NCBI GenBank assembly: GCA_032717465.1
Contig: CM064713.1
Coordinates: 8,346,339-8,410,338 of the forward strand
Length of the DNA: 64,000 bases
Direction: 5' to 3'
Source of the DNA: Coenobita brevimanus
Taxonomy: Eukaryota > Arthropoda > Malacostraca > Decapoda > Coenobitidae
A program made the translations under genes and the position numbers. The stretch's first letter is position 1. Every line of letters begins with the position of its first letter. A model generated the notes under the pieces. That model had not been told where the DNA came from and searched no databases. It saw only the letters and a list, made by a program, of their open reading frames with translations. Below, in pieces: positions 55,700-64,000 of this stretch.

Positions 55700-56734
55700 T
55701 TAACCCTTTAACCGCGGGTATTGTTTTGGTCTGACTGTCCTCTCCCGCGGGGGTTTCAGCCAAATGTAAACAAACCTTTTAACCTTAATAACTCTGCACA
55801 GAATAAAGCTAGAGAAAAAAATAAGGTACCATTAGAAAGTACTAACCTTCAGCTTTCCATTGATGTAGGTTTCATGACTTCGTTGACTTTCACAGGACGG
55901 GCAGTGCCGTTAGAAGTGAGGGGTGTAAAATCACTATTTTTCGCTCACACATCATTACCTTCGCTCATACACCATTACCAAATGCCAACCTCATTCTGAT
56001 AATAATACTATAAACATATATGAACACTGCACATACGATAAACACCCACTCTGTGTTCACTGAGGCAGGTAAAAGGCACTGTAATTACCTGCACTTCACT
56101 GCCACATCAGCGGTGTTGTAATCACTATTTTTCGCTCACACACCATTACCAAATGCCAACCTCATTCTGATAATAATACTATAAACATATATGAACACTG
56201 CACATACGATAAACACCCACTCTGTGTTCACTGAGGCAGGTAAAAGGCACTGTAATTGCCTGCATTTCACTGCCACATCAGCGGTGTTGTAATCACTATT
56301 TTTCGCTCACACACCATTACCAAATGCCAATCACATTCTGATAATAATACTATAAACATATATGAACACTGCACATACGATAAACACCCACTCTGTGTTC
56401 ACTGAGACAGGTAAAAGGCACTGTAATTGCCTGCACTTCACTGCCACATCAACATGTGTTGTCACTCACACAGCTGGACAGATACTGATGCGCGCTTGGT
56501 CAGGGGTGGGGTGGGGGGCCCAGGGGGTGGGAGGTGGGGCCCCAGGGGGGGGAAGAGGGAGGTGGGGGTCGGCTGGAGTGAAAGAACTTAATAGCTACTC
56601 TCCCTTGAAACAATTGGCGCACGGAAAAAACGCGGGGTATTCAAAATATTCACAAACATTCGAGAATGACACCCGCGGTTTGGTCCAGTTTTTGCAACGT
56701 CATTCTGGAATGACACCCGCGGTTAAAGGGTTAA
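55700..56734. mobile_element. Non-autonomous piggyBac-like element
   Basis: TTAA at 55700-55703 and 56731-56734 flank a 1,027-bp element (55704-56730) with perfect 16-bp inverted ends CCCTTTAACCGCGGGT. Subterminal copies of ccgcggg occur at both sides, and gaatgacacccgcggtt is repeated at 56663 and 56709. No transposase. Its TIR differs from the 51596-55566 element, so a different piggyBac source is implied. Confidence 0.85.
55931..56460. repeat. 171-bp tandem repeat inside the non-autonomous piggyBac-like element
   Basis: The anchor tcactatttttcgctcacac recurs at 55931, 56122 and 56293 (periods 191 and 171; the first unit has a ~20-bp local duplication). Units are nearly identical. Confidence 0.95.
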
Positions 56735-56984
56735 TGTGGGTAATGTTGCAGGCATAATGTTATTTCCAATGTGTTTTTCAGTGCATGTAATTATTATCAG
56801 TTTCATCCATTATTTCCTTTACGGGTTTTGTGTAAAGGATAAGCTGCAGGTAATTCTGTAATTTTCTTCTTTAGGAGTAATAATAAAAAAAGTGCAGTGC
56901 TGTAACTATAAGTTAATCATATGTAGTGATTAAAAAGAAAGTGAAAATAATGATAAGAAACTGATCCAACACTTGCCATGTTCA

Positions 56985-56996
56985 CACACACACACA

Positions 56997-57050
<54 letters not shown>
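56985..57050. repeat. (CA)n microsatellite
   Basis: Simple repeat; a (CT)n tract follows at 57163-57200. Confidence 0.97.
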
Positions 57051-57052
<2 letters not shown>

Positions 57053-57157
57053 TGAAAAAGTGAAGTGTTTGGTGTGACTCGTGACTGTGACTTGTAAAGC
57101 ACATCATTTCTTATGTTGCTGCTGTACAGTCGCATCTGCAGCGGTGTACCACTACCC

Positions 57158-57206
<49 letters not shown>

Positions 57207-57339
57207 TGTCTTTGTTATATCAGATGGTCATTAGTCGTGTTGGTGGAATGGCGCGTCAATCAGTGTGCGGCGGTGAGGCAGTGTCCACCAGGGATAATTG
57301 CCGGCAGCGTCACTTACACAAAATGTCAACCCACATTGT

Positions 57340-57787
57340 GTTTCTGCTTCCCATAACACACCACATAGCACTTTTTCCATAGTGATTTATTATTCTTATT
57401 ACCCCTTGACTTTCTCTTGCATGTTATATTTTTTTCTTAGTTATTTATTTTCCATACTGCTCCTTAACTTTCACTTGTGTAATATCCTACCTGGCATAAC
57501 ACACTACATGGAATTTTTTCCTTGATTTTTTTTTTTTTTCATCTTGGTCCTTAACAATCTCTGGTGTGTTATTATTCTACCTGGCATAACACACTACATT
57601 CACACTTTCGTTAGCGATTAACTTTGCAATTTACACTTTAACACTCATGTACTGTATGTTATTTAGGTCTAGTGTCGACGTACATAGGATCAGTAATGAA
57701 CAAGAGGATAACAGGGTGTATGAGGATAATAAGTCGTAAAAAAAGAGGTGTTTAGGAATCTCTCAAAAGCACTTAGAATCCGACAAT
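57340..57787. repeat. Diverged array of MITE-arm-like units
   Basis: ctacctggcataacacactacat is present at about 57489 and 57580, with cataacacaccacat at 57352. Each is followed by ttttcc.tagtgattta-like text resembling the left arm of the MITE family. The last unit ends aataagtcgt...agaggtgtttaggaat, like a right arm. Confidence 0.6.
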
Positions 57788-58002
57788 TTGGCCCTTGTCA
57801 TTGGTCAAGGAGGGTTCATAGCACCTCTTCCTCAGTGATTTATTTTGTAATCCAGGTGGTTAATATTTGGAACATTATTTATGCAGAGTTGGCAATATTA
57901 GAAAGCTTTAAGCAACACAAAGTTGAATATAACGTATAATAAGCAAATTAAATCGCTTATGATGAGGTGTTAGAAAGCTTCCATAACCGACGAGAATGTG
58001 GG
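57788..58002. mobile_element. MITE, copy 4
   Basis: agcacctcttcctcagtgattt at left; aattaaatcgcttatgatga, gtgttagaaagcttccataa and ccgacgagaatgtgggt at right; centre gcagagttggcaatattaga. Confidence 0.8.
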
Positions 58003-58137
58003 TCTTTACCTTGTGCCTATTCCCTGCTGCCATTTCAGAGGTGTAGCTTATTCTTCCTGCTATCTTGCTTTAGTTAATGTGAGAGATGGTCCTTAATAGT
58101 GAAAAGGTTTGTGGGTTTTTTTTTAAATGGTGAAATT

Positions 58138-58159
58138 ATTATTATTATTATTATTTATT

Positions 58160-58190
<31 letters not shown>

Positions 58191-58237
58191 TTTTATTATT
58201 TTTATTTTTATTACTATTACATTATTGTTATTAGGCC

Positions 58238-58283
<46 letters not shown>

Positions 58284-58285
58284 TT
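58138..58285. repeat. (ATT)n microsatellite
   Basis: Simple repeat with minor interruptions. Just after it, a ~75-bp CT-rich unit ending tctgcctacgggtgact is duplicated (58326-58470). Confidence 0.95.
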
Positions 58286-58472
58286 GTGGCAGGTGTAGTG
58301 CTGCTCTCGGGTGTCTGCCGTTTCCTTTCTTCCATCCTTCTTTCCATCCATCCTCTTCTATCTTTCTTTCCTTCATTCTTTCCTTGTCCTTCTGCCTACG
58401 GGTGACTTTACACTCCCTCTTCTGTCTTTCTTTCCTTCATTCTTTCCTTTTCCTTCTGCCTGTGGGTGACTC

Positions 58473-58775
58473 TACACTGAGTGACAAGCCAAATGGTTTC
58501 CTGTACACCAGGAAACCATTTACTATGCTGGGTGGTAACCATATAACCAAATTTTAGCGCCTGGTGGTTTAGTGGGTAATTATTGCGCTCCAATTTGATT
58601 GAACCGGTGAAGGTTTATATCCAAGGGATGGTTGGGGTTGATTGCTCATGTAATGCCACTCAGGGATGAGTGAGGCTGGTCTCTCTCATCTTAAATGTCT
58701 GAAACAACTGCCTAGCCCCGGGCTCCTAAGTTCCTCGTAGGGCAACGTAGGATTGAATGATGGATGGGTGGATAG

Positions 58776-58856
<81 letters not shown>

Positions 58857-58885
58857 GTTATTGTTATTAGTATTAGTATTATTTA
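58473..58885 (+). mobile_element. tRNA-derived SINE, family 2 (copy 2) with (ATT)n tail
   Basis: Order: a 31-nt perfect hairpin (58491-58521, 13-bp stem, 5-nt loop), A box TGGTTTAGTGG (58565-58575), B-box-like GGTTTATATCC (58612-58622), conserved body ending tgcctagccccgggctccta, then a long (ATT)n tail. A matching hairpin precedes the head in the 29343-29692 copy, so it belongs to the family. Confidence 0.8.
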
Positions 58886-59521
58886 CGAATTTTATCATCA
58901 GTAATTTGTTATTATGTGGAATGATATTACTGTCTGCAAATTCACAAATACATTTAGCAACAAGTTTGAAAAGTTTAGCGGTTTACTGCCTTAAATTGGG
59001 CAACGTTTTAAATATTTATTCTTGCTACTATTACTCGTATACTCTTCACTTCGACGTGCGTGGGATACTCCAGAGGTGTTTGCAATGGGTTCTGTCGTGC
59101 CTCAGGTTAGTTTTTGCAGGATGGTCAACGACATTGGAATCTTTCCTTGTCTTGCTTTCATTCGTCAAAAAGCAATTCCTAGTGACGTAAGGAGATCTGT
59201 CATATTTGTTAATCTTTATTCCTGCACTCCCCAGATGATCATCTTCAGTTTAGGGCTGGCTTCGAAATGGAAAAGTTAAGGCTTTATGCTTAAACCTTTA
59301 TTGCACAGTGGAGTACAAACCTCTAATTTTTGACGGTCTGAACGCCTGTAGTTATTACGTATGGCCAGCCTGCCTCCCCTACTACAGAACGCAGTCAGCA
59401 ACCACACAGGAAGGTCAGATACGTTCCATCGTTGTCAGGTACTTTAAAAATCCTTGTCAAAAATTTGGAGCCAGCATCCCCTTTCACAGTTTCAGGTTTA
59501 AGCGTACGACCCCGACTAAAT
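58886..59521. other. Unassigned sequence
   Basis: No supported gene. An 85-codon ORF at 59022-59279 has no recognised feature. Confidence 0.45.
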
Positions 59522-59740
59522 GGTCGACTTCTAGTCTGTTCTCCCAAATACCTCTTCCTAAGCGATTTACTTTCCATATTACACCTTCCTCTCCTATTGT
59601 GTGTTATATATATTTTTTTCAAACATAGCCAATCTGTCATAAATAACTAACAAAATGATATTAACCATCCGAATCCAAAAATAAATTGCTGAGGAAGACG
59701 TGCTAGGATGTTTCCTTAACCGGAGAGAATACAGACTACA
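59522..59740. mobile_element. MITE, copy 5 (diverged)
   Basis: tacctcttcctaagcgattta at left; aaataaattgctgaggaaga, gtgctaggatgtttccttaa and ccggagagaatacag at right. Confidence 0.7.
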
Positions 59741-59838
59741 GACTCCACAGATAAATCCAGACCATCATTAAAACTGATTTAATTACCTCAGGAATAAGCT
59801 ATTGTTTTACTGCACTTTTTGCTAGATGTAAAAGCTGT

Positions 59839-61332
59839 GTGGTGAAATGCTTAGGTATGGGGGTGAGATTGTTGTGGAGTGGATATGGAAGTTGTGTAGA
59901 TTGGCTTGGGAAGAGGGAAGGGTTCCAGAGGACTGGAAATCAGGTATAATTGTTCCTTTATACAAAGGAAAAGGGGAGAGAGAAGTATGTGGTAACCATA
60001 GGGGTATTTGCCTACTTAGTGTGACTGGTAAAATATATGGTAGAATACTCATTGATACGGTTAGGCATATGACAGAGGAGCTAGCTGGAGAAGAACAAGG
60101 GGGATTTAGGAAGGGAAAAGGGTGTGTAAATCAGATATTTGTTCTAAGATGTTTAGTGGAGAAGTATCTAGAGAAGGGAAGGAAAGTGTAAGCTGCCTTC
60201 ATGGACTTGGAGAAAGCTTATGACAGAATAGATAGGCAAGGTATGTGGAAGGTATTAAGAATATATGGAGTGGAGGGGAAATTGTTGAGTGCTGTGAAGA
60301 GTATGTACGAAGGAGCTAGGGCTGCGGTGCGAGTGGATGGTGAGCTGAGTGAGTTCTTTTATCTCAGTGTGGGACTGAAACAGGGTTGTGTGATGTCTCC
60401 ATGGCTGTTTAATATATACATGGATGGGGTTGTAAAGGAGATGCAGAGTAGGGCAGTGGATGTGGGGGTGGCTCTAATGAATGAGGGTGAGATTTGGAAG
60501 CTTCCGGTGTTGCTGTTTGCTGATGATACAGTACTGTTGAGTGAAGACGAATGGGAGTTGCAAGGTTTGGTGAATGAATTTGGGACAGTGTGTAGGAGGA
60601 GGAAGCTGAAAGTTAATGTAAACAAAAGTAAAGTTATGGTGTTTGAGAGGAATGAAGTCATAGAGTGTTCAGTGAGGTTGGATGGTGAGGATATGGAGAA
60701 TGTGAGTGCATTCAAGTACTTGGGTAGTGTGATGAGTAGGGATGGAACTTTGGGGGATGAAGTGCGTGAAAGGGTACAGCAGGGAAGGAAGGTTGTTGGT
60801 ACACTGAAAGCAGTGATGAGAAATAGGGAAGTGAGTATGGAAGTTAAGAAGTCACTGCATGATAGTATTGTGATCCCTACCCTGACGTATGGAAGCGAGG
60901 CGTGGACCTTGCAAGAGGGGAACAAGTCAAGAGTGAGAGCAGTGGAAATGAGTTACTTGAGAGGAGCATGTGGAGTGACGTGGAGGGACAGGTTGACGAA
61001 TGAAGAAGTGAAGAAACGCTGTGGGGTGGATGTGGATGTGGTTGAGAAGATTAGGAGAAATACACTGAGGTGGTTTGGACATGTGAAGAGAATGGAGAAT
61101 GAAAGACTGACTAAGAGGGTGTATGTAGGTGAGGTGGAGGGAGGGAGAGGGAGAGGTAGACCGAGGATGAGGTGGAAGGATGGAGTTGAGAGGTATATGA
61201 GGGAGGAGGGGGGGTGAGTTGGGGGGAGGGTAGTCAAATGGTGGGTGACAGATCGACTTGGAGGCGTTTTGTCTGCGGCCACCCTTTGCGGGATTAGGGC
61301 GTCGGGCTATAGACAGATAGATAGATAGATAG
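59839..61332 (+). mobile_element. RTE-clade LINE, 5'-truncated (copy D), with target duplication
   Basis: Flanked by the 9-bp repeat aaaagctgt at 59830-59838 and 61333-61341. It starts in the RT palm, so endonuclease and linker are missing. The 3' end reads ggccaccctttgcgggatta, then the tail (GATA)n to 61332. Best preserved of the four RTE copies. Confidence 0.9.
59847..61217 (+). pseudogene. RTE reverse transcriptase, C-terminal part, one stop
   Basis: One frame throughout, interrupted only by TAA at 60189-60191 (a Tyr codon in the family consensus LYAAFMDLEKAYD). Motifs: GNHRGICLLSVTGK, EEQGGFRKGKGCVNQIF, AFMDLEKAYDRID (motif A Asp intact), LKQGCVMSPWLFNIYMDG, LLFADDTVLLSEDE (catalytic pair intact), FKYLGSVMSRDG (thumb), then YLRGACGVTWRDRLTNEE, LRWFGHVKRM and GRGRGRPRMRWKDG. 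The C-terminal layout matches BovB-type RTE. Confidence 0.9.
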
Positions 61333-61375
61333 AAAAGCTGTCAGTAAATAGAAATCAGTATCTTCAGTTGCTTAC

Positions 61376-61520
61376 TTATCTATCTGTCTATTGCCAGACG
61401 CGTCAGTCCCACAAGGGGTGGCAAGAGAATAATCGCCTTCACCTCACTCTGTCCTCTGCCATTTGGCTGCCCTTCCCCCACCTCACACCGCACATATATC
61501 TCTTCACCCTATCCCTGCTA
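61376..61520 (-). mobile_element. RTE LINE 3'-end fragment, opposite orientation
   Basis: Minus strand matches the RTE 3' terminus (ccaccccttgtgggactgac, gcgtctggcaatagac) with a short (TATC) tail. It lies 43 bp from the tail of copy D, tail to tail. Confidence 0.8.
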
Positions 61521-61721
61521 AACTAGAAATCTATCTAGAGAAACTCTCATTGGTTTCCTATTTAACATCAAATTATACATAAGCTTCATCATTACCCAAA
61601 GAGTATCATATGGCTGCTCTTCACTTAATGTAAAGAAAATGTCACTCAGCTAAACTGGCTACTCTAGGAAGACTCTGATAGGATGTCCCGCTTGTTGCAA
61701 TGTTGAGAATTATTGTCCAAA
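61521..61721. other. Unassigned, related to 61900-62050
   Basis: Words such as cacttaatg, actggc.actct and ctgatagg recur in the same order at 61980-62035, suggesting an old duplication around the AT tract. Confidence 0.4.
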
Positions 61722-61723
61722 AA

Positions 61724-61816
<93 letters not shown>
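61722..61816. repeat. (AT)n microsatellite
   Basis: Simple repeat with one G interruption. Confidence 0.97.
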
Positions 61817-61819
<3 letters not shown>

Positions 61820-63053
61820 CAGTTCTCGCTTGACAGTTAAAATTCATCACTACATGGAAACGTTCGTAGCAGCTAAAATCTAAGCAAGCCTGACTGGCTG
61901 ACTGTTCGAGGAATTCTGCTGAAAATCTCTCATATTACAAGATTTCTGTTTGATACACATAAACATATTGTCACTTAATGAAACTGTCATCACTATCAGG
62001 TTAACTGGCAACTCTTAGTGAGTGGCTGTGATAGGCTGATCAGCTGCCCGCAACCTCACACATCAGCCAATGATCACAAATGTGTCTTCTCTTGTAATGC
62101 TCGGGAAAAAAGAACGCGAGAAAATAAAGATTGAGGTGTTGACATTTTTTTGTGTTTATCCTGAGGCAACATGTGTAATTATGGGTGCCGATTTCCTCTT
62201 GGTTCCTCTTGATTTTCTCTCCCTCCCCCTCTACCCACACACCCAGTCGATACGGTTGACATTCGAGAAAGTTTTGACAGTGTGAGTGTAATTGTCGTTA
62301 TTAGGGTTTACCCCACTGAAAATTATCTAACTGTACCTGTCAACTTTTTGGTCTTTTTATCTATCAGTCTGTCTATCTATCTATATATCCGTATCTGTGT
62401 ATCTTTGTATATTTGTCTGTTTACTTTTGTCATAATATCACTATCTCTGCTTCTTGGTTTTGGTCCTTCTTACATAGAAATAAAAAATTCAGTTCAAATA
62501 CTTTGTGCTAATTACCTTACGCTGCTGCTTCTTACAAGGTTGTAAAGTAGCTTTTATTTTTCTTATACCAGCAAGTAATTTAGCTTTCTTTTTCATTTGT
62601 TTATAGGGTCTACGAAAATAAAATTCTCAACACTTTAGGCCACTAGAAAAAAAAAAAAAAATCCCTCTTCCTGCATGTGGTGTATAAATATCCTTTTACT
62701 TTTATGCTAAGAACTTTCACGGGTATGGTGTACGAAATAAAAGTGTTCTTAACACTGAATATCATTAGCTCTCTTATTTAAAAACATCGTAAAAAATATT
62801 TTCAACATGCGGGGTATGGTTTGTATATTGCCATGGTTTTTATTTCAATGACGCTATTTTTCCGAGGACCGGAAGCAAAGATATTGAGGCATTCTTTGGA
62901 AACAGTTTGCATGAAAATAAGTTACCATTTCACTGCGATGACGTTCTACTTCATTTTTACTCACAGAAAAGGCACCAGAACAAAAACAGTAAGAAAGTCT
63001 AACAACAAACATTTAGGTAGATTAAGTTCTTTCTATATTCTTCCTAGCACCAG

Positions 63054-63055
<2 letters not shown>
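61817..63055. other. Unassigned A/T-rich sequence
   Basis: Short ORFs only. No RNA gene or repeat family recognised. Confidence 0.5.

Positions 63056-63090
<35 letters not shown>
63056..63090. repeat. (ATT)n microsatellite
   Basis: Simple repeat. Confidence 0.95.
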
Positions 63091-63092
<2 letters not shown>

Positions 63093-63539
63093 TGAAAGCA
63101 TCCAGCTGAGTGCGATAGACGACTCCAAGATCACTTCGGAACGGTGACATCTGTGCATTTTTGTCGGTGTGATGACGTTTAATCAGTATTCTTCCATCAC
63201 ATGGCGTTCTTTTAGCTAATAAAAATTCACTCCTGTTGGAAGCGTAACAAAGGGTAAATTAACTTCTTCTACATACTGTATACTTTTGTATTATATATTA
63301 GCAACCGTCACACAAATACAGCATATACAACTTGAGACTCTTATAATGAAAGAATGAAAAACATACGGAAAAGAGAAAAATAGCTTTGGTTAGATTTAGA
63401 ATCAGCACTGATGTAATTAACATGAAACAGTAATAAAAGATAAATAAAAACCTTACTTAATCTACTGAATATGTTGAAAAACGGAAGAGACATTAATAAT
63501 TTATGCATAAACTAATTATCAACTAGAATCATCGAACAC
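63091..63539. other. Unassigned A/T-rich sequence
   Basis: I see nothing interpretable here. Confidence 0.5.
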
Positions 63540-63726
63540 AGATCTATCTATCTATCCATGCATAGAAAATAGATAAAATAAATAAATAATTAAACTATTA
63601 TATGTATTACAGTATATAGAAAATAAATAAAATAAATATATCTATATCTATCTATCTATCTATCTATCCATGCATCTATCTATCTATCTATTTACATATA
63701 TCTATCTACCTATCTATCTATCTATC

Positions 63727-63796
<70 letters not shown>
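63540..63796. repeat. (TATC)n and (GT)n microsatellites
   Basis: TATC-type units up to about 63728, then about 33 GT units. The TATC units resemble RTE tails, but no RTE 3' end adjoins. Confidence 0.95.
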
Positions 63797-63798
<2 letters not shown>

Positions 63799-64000
63799 TA
63801 TCTAATTCTGATTGTGTGTTAAAATAGGAATACGGATATCAGAAACAACAGACGTTGCTTGTGTATTGTTAAATGGGAAAAAGAAATATTAAAAAATTCT
63901 AAATATAAAGAAATAGAAAAATAGCAGTATGAAGAAGTCTTATGTGAATGTGTAAAAAAATGAAAATAATTTAATAAACTGCACTTAACCTAAGTTAAGA

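Noticed and set aside
62040..63147. Short ORFs at the right end as host genes
   Set aside because: None has motifs, splice signals or repeat-independent support.

Overview
This is a window of a eukaryotic, very probably decapod-crustacean (crab- or shrimp-like), genome. That assignment is an inference. It rests on long (CA)n, (AT)n, (GATA)n and (ATT)n microsatellites, RTE-clade LINEs with microsatellite tails, BEL/Pao and Gmr1-like LTR elements, piggyBac elements, and no bacterial-style gene packing. No complete host gene is recognisable. Nearly everything interpretable is a transposable element, often broken, nested or tandem. One 100-N assembly gap lies at 10469-10568.

Layout. 1-3320 (-): 5' part of a Gmr1-like Ty3/gypsy element (LTR, primer site, SCAN-like gag, zinc knuckle, protease directly followed by integrase) abutting an AT microsatellite. 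4029-6045 (-): 5'-truncated RTE LINE. 6046-6245: tRNA-derived SINE. 6671-10468 (+): LTR element with no coding capacity and internal 71/81-bp tandem repeats. 10569-26692 (-): two BEL/Pao units in tandem sharing the LTR at 18582-19515. The upstream unit (18582-26692) has gag, protease, RT, RNase H and integrase, all degraded. The downstream unit keeps only LTR, leader and gag, and its gag is split by a nearly full-length I-superfamily LINE (11055-17305) with a 14-bp target duplication. Both BEL leaders carry an extra ORF with SGNH-hydrolase motifs between primer site and gag.

28343-33320: two degraded RTE copies and a second SINE family. 36473-39108 and 39743-44075: two DNA elements with long terminal inverted repeats (199 bp and about 310-320 bp) whose only visible enzyme is a FEN1/XPG-type nuclease core between N-terminal CxxC/HxxC zinc modules and a C-terminal Cys-rich tail. 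45076-59740: at least five copies of a ~220-bp MITE family. 51596-55566: complete piggyBac element with TTAA flanks and an intact 786-codon transposase. 55704-56730: non-autonomous piggyBac-like element with 171-bp tandem repeats. 59839-61332 (+): best-preserved RTE copy with a 9-bp target duplication.

The strongest candidates for something undescribed are the SGNH-hydrolase ORF in the BEL/Pao leader and the two TIR elements built around a FEN1-like nuclease. Which families are new could not be tested without database searches.
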